Notes: generated from the sequence alone by a model not told the origin. Counted from the stretch's first letter, positions 19,694 through 29,666 are shown. The stretch: 64,000 nt of DNA from Streptomyces sp. RKAG290 (GCF_023701695.1 NZ_JAJOZC010000001.1:1550001-1614000), one strand, 5' to 3'. Made by a program: numbers and translations.

Positions 19694-20125
19694 ATGGACG
19701 AGAACGGCTGCGACGAGCACCGCGGCGACGGCGGGACGAACTGCGGCCCGGACGACGTACTGCCCTTCGACGTGTTCTCCAAGCAGTGCCCCTCGCGCGG
19801 CACGCTGGAACATGTCACCGGTCGCTGGGGCAGCCTGACGCTCGGCGCCCTGTCCGAGGGCAGCCTCCGCTTCAACGCCCTGCGCCGCCGGGTCGACGGG
19901 GTGAGCGAGAAGATGCTCTCCCAGACGCTGCACGCGCTGGAGCGTGACGGGCTGGTCCACCGCGAGGCGCAGCCCACCAACCCGCCCCGCGTCGACTACG
20001 AGCTCACGCCGCTGGGACGGCAGGTCGCCGAACGGCTGCTCGGGCTGATCCAGCTCGTCGAGGGCCGGATGGCCGAGGTCCTGGCGGCTCGTGGGCAGTA
20101 CGACCAGGCCCACGCGGAGAAGTAG
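19694..20125 (+). CDS. HxlR-family winged-helix transcriptional regulator
   Basis: This 143-residue protein has the HxlR/MarR-like winged helix: CPSRGTLEHVTGRWGSLTLG, RFNALRRRVDGVSEKMLSQT (recognition region), LHALERDGLVHREAQPTNPP and DYELTPLGRQVAERLLGLI. Cys32 lies just before the first helix, where redox-sensing family members have their reactive cysteine. ATG 19694 has no ribosome site, but TACGCT lies 7 nt upstream, so the mRNA may be leaderless. Its target is unknown; HxlR proteins often regulate a divergent neighbour, but here the next gene, mutM, is convergent. Confidence 0.88.
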   Translation: MDENGCDEHRGDGGTNCGPDDVLPFDVFSKQCPSRGTLEHVTGRWGSLTLGALSEGSLRFNALRRRVDGVSEKMLSQTLHALERDGLVHREAQPTNPPRVDYELTPLGRQVAERLLGLIQLVEGRMAEVLAARGQYDQAHAEK

Positions 20126-20152
20126 CGGAAGAGGCGCGCCCCCGGCCCCGCC

Positions 20153-21022
20153 TCAGGCGGTGTTGCGCGGCGGGCGCTGGCAGCGCGGGCAGAAGTAGCT
20201 GGACCTGTTCATCCAGGCGCGGCGCCGCATCGGCGTACCGCAGCGGTGGCAGGGCTCGTCCTCTCGCCCGTAGGCGTCGAGCGAGCGGTCGAAGTAGCCC
20301 GACTCGCCGTTCACGTTGACGTAGAGGCTGTCGAAACTCGTGCCGCCCTGTTCCAGCGCCGCGTTCATCACGTCGCGGACGTGGCCGAGCAGCTCGGCCG
20401 ACTTGGGGCGGGTCAGGGTCGCGGTCGGCCGGTCGTAGTGCAGCTGGGCACGCCAGAGCGCCTCGTCCGCGTAGATGTTGCCGACGCCGCTGATCAGCGA
20501 CTGGTCGAGCAGGGCGCGCTTGACCGTGGTGCGGCGCAGTCGCAGTGCGGTGTGGAACGCCGCGTCGTCGAAGGCCGGGTCCAGCGGGTCGCGGGCGATG
20601 TGCGCGATGGTGCCGGGCAGTCCGTCCGTGCTGCCGACAGCGCATTCGTGGACCGAGAGCCCGCCGAAGGTGCGCTGGTCGACGAAGCGCAGTTCGGTGC
20701 CGACGGAGTCGTCGAACCGGATCCTGACCCGGAGATGCTTCTCGTCGGGTGCGTCCGCGGGCTGCACCAGCAGCTGACCGCTCATCCCGAGATGTCCGAG
20801 CAGCGAGCTGGTCGTCTCGTCCAGCGGCACCCAGAGGTACTTGCCGCGGCGCATCGCCGGTCCGAGGCGGACACCGCCGAGCCGGGCCGCGAAGTCCACA
20901 CCCCCGGCGAGGTGCCGGCGCACCGCCCGCGGATGCAGGACCTCGACCTCGCCGATCGTGCGCCCGGTCACCCAGCGCTCAAGACCGCGTCGCACGACTT
21001 CGACCTCGGGCAGCTCGGGCAC
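20153..21022 (-). CDS. mutM: Formamidopyrimidine-DNA glycosylase MutM (Fpg)
   Basis: This 289-residue base-excision repair enzyme removes 8-oxoguanine. After the initiator Met the catalytic proline and glutamate are in place ([19 protein letters not shown]). The H2TH region [17 protein letters not shown] and the C-terminal zinc finger CHRCGT...FCPRCQ are complete. The start is GTG 21022; longer in-frame extensions would hide the catalytic N-terminal proline. It follows rnc in the same direction, with a hairpin between them. Confidence 0.96.
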   Translation of the reverse strand: MPELPEVEVVRRGLERWVTGRTIGEVEVLHPRAVRRHLAGGVDFAARLGGVRLGPAMRRGKYLWVPLDETTSSLLGHLGMSGQLLVQPADAPDEKHLRVRIRFDDSVGTELRFVDQRTFGGLSVHECAVGSTDGLPGTIAHIARDPLDPAFDDAAFHTALRLRRTTVKRALLDQSLISGVGNIYADEALWRAQLHYDRPTATLTRPKSAELLGHVRDVMNAALEQGGTSFDSLYVNVNGESGYFDRSLDAYGREDEPCHRCGTPMRRRAWMNRSSYFCPRCQRPPRNTA

Positions 21023-21083
21023 GGTGTCGCTCCTGGCAGATCGGTGGGGGATCCGGACGGGTCCCGGCGTGGTTGAGGACAGA

Positions 21084-21119
21084 GAGAACCCCCGGTGCAC
21101 AGGGCACCGAGGGGTTCTC
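21084..21119 (-). terminator. Hairpin between rnc and mutM
   Basis: An inverted repeat with arms GAGAACCCC-CGGTGC and GCACCG-A-GGGGTTCTC, with one bulged A, lies directly downstream of the rnc stop. It is a probable terminator or attenuator for the rpmF-rnc transcript; the T-run is short. Confidence 0.6.
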
Positions 21120-21122
21120 GGG

Positions 21123-21947
21123 TCAGGCCGGAGCGACGTCCGTGGACGGCGGCGGGTCGGCAGGGGTGTCGGCGACCCCTCCGTCGGCGGCGGCCTTGGC
21201 CACAGCCTCCCGCGCCTCCGCGGCGGCGCTGATCTCACGCCAGGCGGATTCTGCCGCCTGTTGCTCCGCTTCCTTCTTGCTACGGCCGGTGCCGGTGCCG
21301 TACGAGACACCACCGACGCGAGCAGCAGCAGTAAAGGTCTTCTCGTGGTCCGGGCCGGTCTCCGTGACGAGGTACTCGGGGACTCCGAGGCTCTCGCTCG
21401 CGGTGAGCTCCTGGAGACTGGTCTTCCAGTCCAGGCCGGCGCCGAGGTTCGAGGACCTGTCGATCAGCGGGTCGAAGAGCCGGTGGACCAGCTCCGAGGC
21501 CGCGCTGAGGCCCTGATCGAGGTAGACCGCACCGAGCACCGCTTCAAGGGTGTCGGCGAGGATGGACGCCTTGTCCCGGCCACCCGTGCCCTCTTCACCG
21601 CGGCCGAGCCGGATGAAGGAGCCGAGTTCGAGGCCGCGGCCCACTTCCGCAAGCGCACGAGAGTTGACCACCGCGGCCCGCAGTTTGGCCAGCTGGCCTT
21701 CAGGCAGGTCGGGGTGGGTGCGGTACAGCGTGTCCGTGACCACCAGACCGAGCACCGAATCCCCGAGGAATTCGAGCCGCTCGTTGGTGGGCAGACCGCC
21801 GTTCTCGTACGCGTACGAACGATGGGTCAGCGCACGCACCAGAAGGGCGGACTCGAGGTGATACCCGAGCCGCCCTTCCAGAAGCGTGTGGGACGAGGCT
21901 GTGTTGACGTTGTCTGCCTGCTTCTTGGCGTGGGACAACTCAGACAT
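21123..21947 (-). CDS. rnc: Ribonuclease III (AbsB in Streptomyces)
   Basis: This 274-residue double-stranded-RNA endonuclease processes rRNA and mRNA; in S. coelicolor it is AbsB, required for normal antibiotic production. The signature [16 protein letters not shown] and the second acidic motif [18 protein letters not shown] are intact, followed by a dsRNA-binding domain ([20 protein letters not shown] to [13 protein letters not shown]) and an Ala/Pro-rich tail. ATG 21947 follows GAGAGG; a GTG-free extension to 21959 is less likely. It lies 19 bp after rpmF. Confidence 0.96.
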   Translation of the reverse strand: MSELSHAKKQADNVNTASSHTLLEGRLGYHLESALLVRALTHRSYAYENGGLPTNERLEFLGDSVLGLVVTDTLYRTHPDLPEGQLAKLRAAVVNSRALAEVGRGLELGSFIRLGRGEEGTGGRDKASILADTLEAVLGAVYLDQGLSAASELVHRLFDPLIDRSSNLGAGLDWKTSLQELTASESLGVPEYLVTETGPDHEKTFTAAARVGGVSYGTGTGRSKKEAEQQAAESAWREISAAAEAREAVAKAAADGGVADTPADPPPSTDVAPA

Positions 21948-21966
21948 CGGGCCTCTCACCAGCCGC

Positions 21967-22140
21967 TCAGACCTCGAGGACCTGGCGCTTGTTGTACGTG
22001 CCGCAGCTGGGGCACGCGATGTGCTGCAGCTTCGGCTCCTGGCAACGCTCGCACGAAACCAGGGTGGGGACCGCAGCCTTCCACTGCGACCGGCGGTGGC
22101 GCGTGTTGCTGCGCGACATCTTCCGCTTCGGAACAGCCAC
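21967..22140 (-). CDS. rpmF: 50S ribosomal protein L32
   Basis: This is a 57-residue ribosomal protein ([20 protein letters not shown]) with a zinc ribbon formed by CERC and CPSC. GTG 22140 has GGAGAAG upstream. It lies 2 bp after the DUF177 gene, the classic yceD-rpmF pair, and upstream of rnc. This is the four-cysteine (zinc-binding) form of L32. Confidence 0.97.
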   Translation of the reverse strand: MAVPKRKMSRSNTRHRRSQWKAAVPTLVSCERCQEPKLQHIACPSCGTYNKRQVLEV

Positions 22141-22142
22141 GG

Positions 22143-22784
22143 CTACTTCTCCTGCTTCTCGTCGACGCCAGGTTCGGCGCCGCCCATGTTGTCCTTCTCG
22201 CCGTCCTGAACGGTCTCGGCGAGTCCTTGCAATGCCGCCCAACGGATGTCGAGGGCTTCGTGGTGGTGGCCGGGGTTCTCGTCCAGCCTGACTCCGCATT
22301 CGGAGCACAGACCGGCACAGGTCTCCTGGCACACCGGCTGCATCGGCAGTGCGAGCACCACCGCATCACGCAGCACAGACTCGAGGTCGAACAGGCCGTC
22401 CTCGAGGAAGAACCTGTCCTCGTCGTCCTCGGCGTCGTCGACCGGGTCCGCCGTCTTGCTGCGGTTCCGGTCATCGGCGTCAGGGTACGAGAACATTTCC
22501 TGGAAGTCCGCCTCGACCTCAAAGCTCAGCGGCTCCAGACACCTTACGCACTCCCCCTCGGCCGATGCACGGGCGGTGCCTGTGACGAGCACACCTTCCA
22601 TGACCGATTCGAGGCGGACATCCAGCTCCACGGGTGCGCCTTCCGGCACACCGATGACCCCGTCGATACCGAGATCCTTGGGGGCGTCCACCGAGCGGGT
22701 CAGCCGCTTGAGGGCACCGGGACGCCGACCCAGCTCGTGCGTATCGAACACGAGAGGGTTTCGGTGGTCGAGGTGGCCGTTCAG
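22143..22784 (-). CDS. DUF177 (YceD-like) protein upstream of rpmF
   Basis: This YceD/DUF177 protein of about 213 residues belongs to a family linked to 23S rRNA and ribosome assembly and co-transcribed with rpmF. Recognisable parts are [38 protein letters not shown], the acidic middle and [20 protein letters not shown]. The start is unclear. The family-like sequence begins [15 protein letters not shown], where AGGAG lies 5 nt before a CTG at 22784, so I use CTG. ATG and GTG codons further upstream lack a ribosome site and would add atypical sequence. Confidence 0.85.
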   Translation of the reverse strand: MNGHLDHRNPLVFDTHELGRRPGALKRLTRSVDAPKDLGIDGVIGVPEGAPVELDVRLESVMEGVLVTGTARASAEGECVRCLEPLSFEVEADFQEMFSYPDADDRNRSKTADPVDDAEDDEDRFFLEDGLFDLESVLRDAVVLALPMQPVCQETCAGLCSECGVRLDENPGHHHEALDIRWAALQGLAETVQDGEKDNMGGAEPGVDEKQEK

Positions 22785-23010
22785 GGCTTCTCCTGCTTTC
22801 GAATCATGCGCATCACGCGTGGTGGGGAGGGGCTGACCGGCTCCGGAGTCGAAGCGGGCAGCCGGGACCGCGGACATACGCGCGACCGAAGAACCAGGAT
22901 ACTTGACGCACCGCTCAGCTCCCAATCCGGTCCTGATCCGGCCTCGGCACTGCCCCCGGCACGGCCCGCACCCGGTCCCGGAAGAGCTCCCCGGACCGCC
23001 TCCGCGCCGG

Positions 23011-24111
23011 TCAGCGCTCCTGTTCGTACCGGCGGAGCTGGTCCAGGTCGATCATCCCCGTGTCGAACAGGCTGGTCTCGTCCAGGGCGCCCTCGCCGTG
23101 CTGCTGGAGCGGCTGCTGCCGGTCGTCCTGTCCGGGCTGCGGCTGCTGCTGCCAGGCGTCGTAGCCCTGCTGCACGGGCAGTGCGCCGTGGTTCTGGTCG
23201 TAGCCCTGCTGCTGGTAGCCCGCGTAGGGGTCGGGCTGCTGCTGGTAGCCGTACACGTCCTGCTGCGGCTGGTCCTGGTACGCGTACGTCTGCGCGTACT
23301 GCGGGTCCGGCTGCGCGGGGAAGTGCGGATCGGCCTGCGAGGGAAGCTGCTGGGGCACCTGCGGCGGCTGCGGGGTGGCGAGCTCGGCCAGTCCCGCCCA
23401 GTGGTCCTCGTCGCTGGTGCGGCCCTGGCTGCCCGCGGCGTCCTGGGCCGCCATGTGCGCGCCGAGGTCGTCGGTGGCGACCCGGCCGTGCAGTTTCTGC
23501 CGGCCCCGGCCCACCGCCTCCAGGGTCTTGGCGAGCACCGCCTCGAAGGCGCCGAGCTTGGTGTCCACGTACTCGTCGGCCCGGCGCTGGAGCGTGGCCG
23601 GGTCGGCGCTGCGCTCCGGGGCCTCCGCGAAGTCGGGGTCCTCGTAGCCCTGCTCGTCGAAGCCCTGGCCGCGGCCGAGGAGCTTCTCGCGGCCCCGGTC
23701 GACGGAGCCGATGGTCTTGGTGAGGACGACCTCGAAGTTGGCGAGCTTGCTGTCGACGTACTCGTCGGCCTCGGCGCGGATCTCGTCGGCATCCTTGCGG
23801 GCCTCACCGAGGATCCGGTCCGCCTCGGCCTGGGACTGCCGGGCGATCTCGGTGCCGGAGATGAGCGAGCCGCGCTCGGCGTGGGCGGTCTCGATGATCC
23901 GCCCCGCCTCCTGACGGGCCTGCTCGACCAGCTGCTCTCGGCCGCCGATGAGCTCCTCGGCATGCGCGAGGGAGCCGGGCAGGGCCTGGCGCACCTCTTC
24001 GAGCATCGAGAGCAGTTCGGCGCGGTTGACCACGCAGGACGCCGACATGGGCATCGACCGGGCGCTCCCGACCGCTTCGACGATCTCGTCGAGCTTCTTC
24101 TGCACGTCCAC
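23011..24111 (-). CDS. DivIVA-like coiled-coil protein with a Gln/Pro/Tyr-rich tail
   Basis: This 366-residue protein is helical in its first 215 residues, starting MDVQKKLDEIVEAVGSARSM and including a long coiled coil (LVEQARQEAGRIIETAHAER, AEADRILGEARKDADEIRAE). It resembles the cell-division-initiation or ATP-synthase-b-like proteins of actinobacteria. Two copies of one helical unit are visible: ADEYVDSKLANFEVVLTKT at about 115 and ADEYVDTKLGAFEAVLAKT at about 178. The last 130 residues are low-complexity and rich in Gln, Pro and Tyr. It contains no membrane segment. Its exact role is unknown. Confidence 0.8.
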   Translation of the reverse strand: MDVQKKLDEIVEAVGSARSMPMSASCVVNRAELLSMLEEVRQALPGSLAHAEELIGGREQLVEQARQEAGRIIETAHAERGSLISGTEIARQSQAEADRILGEARKDADEIRAEADEYVDSKLANFEVVLTKTIGSVDRGREKLLGRGQGFDEQGYEDPDFAEAPERSADPATLQRRADEYVDTKLGAFEAVLAKTLEAVGRGRQKLHGRVATDDLGAHMAAQDAAGSQGRTSDEDHWAGLAELATPQPPQVPQQLPSQADPHFPAQPDPQYAQTYAYQDQPQQDVYGYQQQPDPYAGYQQQGYDQNHGALPVQQGYDAWQQQPQPGQDDRQQPLQQHGEGALDETSLFDTGMIDLDQLRRYEQER

Positions 24112-24209
24112 CGTGTGCTCGCCACTCTCTACTGCCGATTGGAGACGGACGGGACGACTGTACGGCCAGTCGGCGCCCGCCCGACACCTGGTGACGGACT
24201 GTCAGTGCC

Positions 24210-24719
24210 TCAACGCTGAGCGAGGCGTTCCGTCAGTGCCTCGTGGACCAGCGGCGGCAGCAGGTGCGAGACGTCGCCGCCCCAGGTCGCCACCTCCTTG
24301 ACCAGGGAGGACGACAGGAAACTGTAGGTCGGATTGGTGGGCACGAAGAGCGTTTCGACGCCGGAGAGCCCGTTGTTCATCTGGGCCATCTGCAGTTCGT
24401 AGTCGAAGTCACTGACCGCCCGCAGACCCTTCACGATCGCCGGGATGTCGCGCTGCTTGCAGAAGTCGACGAGCAGCCCGTGGAAGGCCTCGACCTGGAC
24501 GTTGCCGAAGTCCGCGGTGACCTGGCGGATCATCTCGATCCGCTCGTCGACCGTGAACAGGCCCTTCTTGGACTGGTTGATCATCACCGCGACATGTACG
24601 ACGTCGTACAGCTTCGAGGCACGGCCGATGATGTCGAGATGTCCATTGGTGATGGGGTCGAACGACCCCGGGCAGACGGCGCGGCGCAACTTGATTCCCT
24701 CGCTCTCCGGTCCGGTCAT
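24210..24719 (-). CDS. coaD: Phosphopantetheine adenylyltransferase CoaD
   Basis: This 169-residue enzyme makes dephospho-CoA from ATP and 4'-phosphopantetheine, the penultimate step of CoA synthesis. The nucleotidyltransferase motif [14 protein letters not shown] and the second motif [12 protein letters not shown] are intact. Its ATG overlaps the rsmD stop by 4 bp (ATGA), the usual rsmD-coaD coupling. ATG 24719 ([20 protein letters not shown]) is chosen over longer in-frame extensions. Confidence 0.95.
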   Translation of the reverse strand: MTGPESEGIKLRRAVCPGSFDPITNGHLDIIGRASKLYDVVHVAVMINQSKKGLFTVDERIEMIRQVTADFGNVQVEAFHGLLVDFCKQRDIPAIVKGLRAVSDFDYELQMAQMNNGLSGVETLFVPTNPTYSFLSSSLVKEVATWGGDVSHLLPPLVHEALTERLAQR

Positions 24720-25300
24720 CGTGCGTCTTCGCACGTAGCGGCGGCGCGACCGTACCAAAGCGTTCCCTCGCCGTAGCGACGGGCCCGCAATGGCTCGAAT
24801 CCCTTGGGCCAGCTGAATTCTCCGCCTCTGGTGCTGCGCTCCACGGTGACGAGCGCATCGCCGGAGAGCCACCCCTGAGCACGGAGTGTGAGCAGTATCT
24901 CGCCAAGATCGTCGTCGGTGACGGCGTACGGCGGGTCCAGGAACACCACGTCGTACGGTTCCTCGGGCGCCGGTCCTGTCACGATCTGTTCGGCTTTGCC
25001 GGTACGGACCTCGGCGCCGGGCAGCCCGAGGGTACGGACGTTGTCCCGGACGGTGCGGACGGCCTTGGCGTCGGCCTCGACGAGCAGCGCGTGGACCGCG
25101 CCGCGGGAGAGCGCTTCGAGGCCGACGGCGCCCGAGCCCGCGTACAGATCGGCGATCCGGATGCCGTCCAGGGTGCCGAGGAGCGCCTGCCAGGTGGAGA
25201 ACAGCCCCTCGCGTGCGCGGTCGGAGGTGGGGCGGGTGCCGGTACCGGGCGGGACGGCCAGGCGGCGTCCGCCGGCCGAGCCGGCGATCACGCGGGTCAT
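24716..25300 (-). CDS. rsmD: 16S rRNA (guanine-966-N2)-methyltransferase RsmD
   Basis: This 194-residue SAM-dependent methyltransferase acts on 30S subunits. It starts [20 protein letters not shown], with the SAM site [18 protein letters not shown] and the catalytic motif VFLDPPYA. Start ATG 25300 matches the family start; the longer in-frame extension is recG-proximal noise. It lies 121 bp after recG and is coupled to coaD. Confidence 0.95.
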   Translation of the reverse strand: MTRVIAGSAGGRRLAVPPGTGTRPTSDRAREGLFSTWQALLGTLDGIRIADLYAGSGAVGLEALSRGAVHALLVEADAKAVRTVRDNVRTLGLPGAEVRTGKAEQIVTGPAPEEPYDVVFLDPPYAVTDDDLGEILLTLRAQGWLSGDALVTVERSTRGGEFSWPKGFEPLRARRYGEGTLWYGRAAATCEDAR

Positions 25301-25421
25301 GGGTGTCTGATCCTCGGGTCGGGGCGGCGCGCAGGGTGCTGCGGGCGCCGTACCTCCCACGATATGGCGTCGCGGCTGCCTGGGCGCCCCCGGTGGTCCG
25401 GCCCGCACCGGCACTCCTGCG

Positions 25422-27683
25422 TCACCCCTTGTCGAGGTACTCCTCACGGTCCTTGTCGAGCAGCGCGTCCAGGACGAGGCGCAGCTCGGGCAGGTGCTCC
25501 AGGTCCGGATCCGCGGCGACGACCTTGACGGCCTCCTCGCGGGCGGCCGCGATGACCTCCTCGTCGTCGATGACGCTGAGGACGCGGAGCGAGGAGCGGA
25601 CCCCGGACTGCGCCTGGCCGAGTACGTCGCCCTCGCGGCGCTCCTCGAGGTCGATCCGGGACAGCTCGAAGCCGTCGAGGGTGGCGGCGACGGCGGAGAG
25701 CCGGGCGCGGGCGGGGCTCGCCTCATGGGCCTCGCTGACCAGCAGGCAGAGTCCTGGGGCTGACCCCCGGCCGACCCGGCCGCGCAGCTGGTGCAGCTGA
25801 GAGACGCCGAACCGGTCGGCGTCCATGATCACCATCGCGGTGGCGTTGGGGACGTTGACCCCGACCTCGATGACGGTGGTGGCGACGAGGACGTCGACCT
25901 CGCCCGCGGCGAACCGGCGCATGACGTCGTCCTTGTCGTCGGGGTGCATCCTGCCGTGCAGCACCTCGACGCGCAGACCGGCCAGTGGTCCCTTGGCGAG
26001 CTGTTCGGCGATCTCCAGGACGGCGAGCGGCGGACGCTTGTCCCCCTCCTCCTCGGCGGCCTTCTTCCCCTTCTTCTTGGCCGCCTCGTCCTCGTCGTCG
26101 CCGATCCGGGGGCAGACCACATACGCCTGGTGCCCGTTCTCCACTTCCTCGCGGACCCGTTCCCAGGCGCGGCTGAGGAAGTGCGGTTTGTCCTTGGCGG
26201 GGACCACATGGCTGGCGATCGGTGAACGGCCGGCCGGCAGCTGGTCCAGGACGGAGGTCTCCAGGTCCCCGAAGACGGTCATGGCGACCGTCCTGGGAAT
26301 GGGGGTGGCGGTCATCACGAGCAGATGCGGTGGCTGCTTCCCCTTGGAACGCAGGGCGTCGCGCTGCTCCACCCCGAAGCGGTGCTGCTCGTCGACGACG
26401 ACCATCCCCAGCTCGTGGAACTGCACCTTGTCCTCGATCAGCGCGTGGGTGCCGATCACGATCCCGGCCTCGCCGGTGACCAGGTCCAGGAGCGCCTGGC
26501 GGCGGGCCGGCATGCCCATGGAGCCGGTCAGCACGACCACCTTCGTGCCCTGCCCGGCCCCGCCGGGCGCCGGTCCGCCGCCCGCGCCCCCCGCATCGGG
26601 AGGCGCTTCGCGCCACAGCCCCCAGTTCCCGGCCAGCTCCCCCATCATCTCGGTGATGGACCGGTGGTGCTGCTGGGCGAGGACCTCGGTCGGCGCGAGC
26701 ATGGCGGCCTGCCCGCCCGCGTCCACGACGGCGAGCATGGCCCGCAGCGCGACCAGGGTCTTTCCGCTGCCCACCTCGCCCTGCAGCAGCCGGTGCATCG
26801 GGTGCTCGGTCGCCAGGTCGTCGAAGATCTCCTTGGAGACCTTGAGCTGGCCGTCGGTCAGGGTGAAGGGCAGCTTGGCGTCGAAGGCGTCGAGCATCCC
26901 GCCGGGGACGGGCCGGCGGGCGACGGCGGGCAGCTGGGTGTCCGCGTACCTGCGGCGGGCCAGCGCGACCTGGAGGACGAAGGCCTCGTCCCACTTCAGC
27001 CGGTCCCTGGCAGCCGCGACGTCGGCCTTGGTCTGCGGGCGGTGGATCTTCAGCAGCGCCTCGGGCAGGGCGGTGAAGCCGCGGCCCTCACGCAGCGCGG
27101 GCGGCAGCGGGTCGACGGCCTCCTGGGCGCTCGGCAGCACCGCGTCGACGGCCTTGGCGATCCGCCAGGAGTCGAGCTGCTTGCAGGCGGGGTAGATCGG
27201 GAGCAGCTTGCCGGCGAAGGCGTCCACGGCCTCGGTCGCCTCGGCCCCGTCGGCGGACTCGGCGTCCAGGAGCTGGTACGTGGGGTGGGCGAGCTGCATC
27301 TTCCGGTTGAACACGGAGACCTTGCCGGCGAACATGGCGCGCCGGCCCGGCAGCAGTTCCTTGTGCGGCTTGTGGACGCCGTGGCCGAAGAAGACCAGCT
27401 GGAGCCGGCCGTGGCCGTCGGTGAGCGTCACTTCGAGGCGTTTGCCCCTGCCGTTGTTGAACGCCATGACGCGGGCGTCGGCGACCTGGGCGACGACCGT
27501 CACGTGCTCGTCGAGCGGGAGGTCGGTCAGTGCCGTGAGCCGGCCGCGCTCCTCGTACCGCCGCGGGTAGTGGTGCAGCAGATCGCCGACCGTGTGCAGG
27601 TCGAGGTGCTCGGCCATCACCTTCGCGGTGGCGCCACCGAGGAGCTTCTTGAGGGGTTCGTCGAACGCAGACACGCGGTCCAT
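25422..27683 (-). CDS. recG: ATP-dependent DNA helicase RecG
   Basis: This 753-residue branch-migrating helicase remodels stalled forks and Holliday junctions. The N-terminal OB/wedge domain (LHHYPRRYEERGRLTALTDL) is followed by Walker A GEVGSGKTLVALRA, the DEQH box VVVDEQHRFG, TATPIPRT, and motifs V and VI (VATTVIEVGVNVPNA, QLRGRVGRG). A low-complexity Gly/Ala/Pro insertion follows WREAPPDAG, and a Lys/Glu-rich loop (KKKGKKAAEEEGDKR) lies in the second RecA domain. ATG 27683 (MDRVSAFDEPLKKLLGG) is chosen as the family start. Confidence 0.95.
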   Translation of the reverse strand: MDRVSAFDEPLKKLLGGATAKVMAEHLDLHTVGDLLHHYPRRYEERGRLTALTDLPLDEHVTVVAQVADARVMAFNNGRGKRLEVTLTDGHGRLQLVFFGHGVHKPHKELLPGRRAMFAGKVSVFNRKMQLAHPTYQLLDAESADGAEATEAVDAFAGKLLPIYPACKQLDSWRIAKAVDAVLPSAQEAVDPLPPALREGRGFTALPEALLKIHRPQTKADVAAARDRLKWDEAFVLQVALARRRYADTQLPAVARRPVPGGMLDAFDAKLPFTLTDGQLKVSKEIFDDLATEHPMHRLLQGEVGSGKTLVALRAMLAVVDAGGQAAMLAPTEVLAQQHHRSITEMMGELAGNWGLWREAPPDAGGAGGGPAPGGAGQGTKVVVLTGSMGMPARRQALLDLVTGEAGIVIGTHALIEDKVQFHELGMVVVDEQHRFGVEQRDALRSKGKQPPHLLVMTATPIPRTVAMTVFGDLETSVLDQLPAGRSPIASHVVPAKDKPHFLSRAWERVREEVENGHQAYVVCPRIGDDEDEAAKKKGKKAAEEEGDKRPPLAVLEIAEQLAKGPLAGLRVEVLHGRMHPDDKDDVMRRFAAGEVDVLVATTVIEVGVNVPNATAMVIMDADRFGVSQLHQLRGRVGRGSAPGLCLLVSEAHEASPARARLSAVAATLDGFELSRIDLEERREGDVLGQAQSGVRSSLRVLSVIDDEEVIAAAREEAVKVVAADPDLEHLPELRLVLDALLDKDREEYLDKG

Positions 27684-27774
27684 TGCACACCACGCCACTG
27701 ACAGTTGTCCGCCGGGCGCCACCGCGCCGCGGTAAGTACCGGTCACGATCGCGGCGGAGAGTCCGCGTCGGGCG

Positions 27775-29409
27775 CTACTCCACCCCGATCAGCAGCGGAG
27801 CGCACTGGTGGCCGCCGCTGTACACCACCGTGTCCACCGCCAGGTAGCCCTCCCGGACGTGTTCCTCCAGGGCGCCGGACAGCTCTTCGGGGACGTCCTC
27901 GCCCAGGACCAGGGTGACCAGTTCGCCGCCGGCCGCCAGCATCCGGTCCAGCACCTTGCGGGCGGTGGCGGGGACGCTCTCGCCGATGACGGCCACGTCG
28001 CCGTCGATCAGCCCGAGGATGTCGCCGGCCTGGCAGATGCCGGCCATGGTCCAGGACTGCCGCTCGGCGACGGCCAGTTCGGCGTACCGGGTGGCGCCGG
28101 CCGCCGCGGTCATCGCGACCACGTCCTCGTCGAAGCTGCGGTCCGGTTCGTGGACGGCCAGGGCGGCGATGCCCTGGACCGCGGCCCTGGTCGGGATCAG
28201 GGCGACCCGGATGCCCTCCGCCCTGGCCTGCTCGGCGGCGGCCGCGGCCGTGTGCCGCAGGTCCCCGTCGTTGGGCAGGAGCACCACCTCGCGGGCGTGG
28301 GCGCGGCGGATCGCGTCGACCAGTTCGCCGCTGGCGGGCGGTTCGCCGGGGCGCGCGAGCACGGTCGTCGCGCCGGCCTCCGCGCACACGCCGCCGAGCC
28401 CGTCGCCGGGGACCACCACGACGACGGCGCGCTGGGCGGGCTCCGGGCGGGCGTGCACCCGGTCCGCGGCGAAGTGGGTGATCCGGATGCGGTACGGCCG
28501 CCCGGCCTCGACCCCGGCCTCCACCGCCGCACCCGCGTCGTCCACGTGCACGTGGACGTTCCAGAGCCCGTCGCCGCCCACCACCACGAGGGAGTCGCCC
28601 AGCGAGTCGAGCCGGGTGCGCAGCCGGGCCACGGCCTCGTCCCGGGCCTCCAGCAGGTAGATGACCTCGAAGGCGGGGCCGCCCTCCGGGTCGTCGGCCG
28701 CGGGGCAGTCCCCGTCGGCGGCCGCGAGCGGAACGGGCGAGGCGGGTGCCTCGTACACCCGGTCGGGGACCCGGCCCGAGACCGCCTCGACCAGCGCCCC
28801 GAGCACCGCCACCAGTCCCCGCCCCCCTGCGTCCACGACGCCGGCCCGGCCGAGGACGGCGAGCTGTCCGGGAGTCGCCTCCAGGGCGGTACGCGCCCCT
28901 TCGTACGCCGCCCGCGCCACCGTGGCCGCCCCCGCGCCGGCGGCCGCGCGCCCCGCGGCTTCGGCTGCCGCGGTGGCCACGGTCAGGACCGTGCCCTCGA
29001 CGGGGTGGGCGACTGCTTCGCGCGCCGCGGCCGCGGCCCGGGTCAGCGCGAGGCGCAGCCGGTCCGTACCGGCTCCCTCGGCCAGCACTTGGGCCATGCC
29101 GCGCAGCAGCTGCGCCAGGATGGTGCCGGAGTTCCCGCGGGCGCCGATCAGCGCCCCGTGCGCCATGGCGCGCACCGCGTCCGCGGTGGAGGGCACCGAG
29201 GTGCCGGTCTCATGGGCGGCGAACACCGCCTCGACGGCCGCTGCCGCGGATTCCACGGTCAGATAGAGGTTGGTGCCGGTGTCCCCGTCGGCGACCGGAT
29301 ACACGTTGATCGCGTCGATCGCCTCGCGCTCCCGGCCGAGTGCGTCCAGCGTCAGTGAGCACCAGGTACGCACCGCGACGGCGTCCAGGTCGTCGGCGAT
29401 CTGCGGCAC
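27775..29409 (-). CDS. DAK2/DegV-family protein, fatty acid kinase A (FakA/YloV)-like
   Basis: This 544-residue protein begins with a DhaL-type domain carrying the nucleotide and magnesium motif AINVYPVADGDTGTNLYLTV and GARGNSGTILAQLLRG, followed by VVDAGGRGLVAVL. The C-terminal part, including VLLPNDGDLRHTAAAAAEQA, is the FakA-type domain that works with a fatty-acid-binding FakB partner; no FakB is in this window. GTG 29409 has GGAGGA upstream. Its place between rpmB and recG is conserved in many Gram-positive bacteria. Confidence 0.88.
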   Translation of the reverse strand: MPQIADDLDAVAVRTWCSLTLDALGREREAIDAINVYPVADGDTGTNLYLTVESAAAAVEAVFAAHETGTSVPSTADAVRAMAHGALIGARGNSGTILAQLLRGMAQVLAEGAGTDRLRLALTRAAAAAREAVAHPVEGTVLTVATAAAEAAGRAAAGAGAATVARAAYEGARTALEATPGQLAVLGRAGVVDAGGRGLVAVLGALVEAVSGRVPDRVYEAPASPVPLAAADGDCPAADDPEGGPAFEVIYLLEARDEAVARLRTRLDSLGDSLVVVGGDGLWNVHVHVDDAGAAVEAGVEAGRPYRIRITHFAADRVHARPEPAQRAVVVVVPGDGLGGVCAEAGATTVLARPGEPPASGELVDAIRRAHAREVVLLPNDGDLRHTAAAAAEQARAEGIRVALIPTRAAVQGIAALAVHEPDRSFDEDVVAMTAAAGATRYAELAVAERQSWTMAGICQAGDILGLIDGDVAVIGESVPATARKVLDRMLAAGGELVTLVLGEDVPEELSGALEEHVREGYLAVDTVVYSGGHQCAPLLIGVE

Positions 29410-29666
29410 CTGACGGTCCTCCTCGGAGCGGGGTTGGGAGGGTGGGCTGCACCGCAGGGTAGTCCTGGACGGCGCCCCTGACCGGTTCAGGGGCGGGGCG
29501 GGCACCTGTGGAACCCATGGTAGTTTCGTATCTCCGACGCAGCCGTTGTATGCTGCTTCGGTTGCCCGATGAGAGTCGGGCCATTCCCCCGGTACCGCCA
29601 CTTCAGTCAATGAATCCGGCGTGCCGGAATTCACTGTAAGTGCACCTGAAGTCTTTGGAGTGACCC

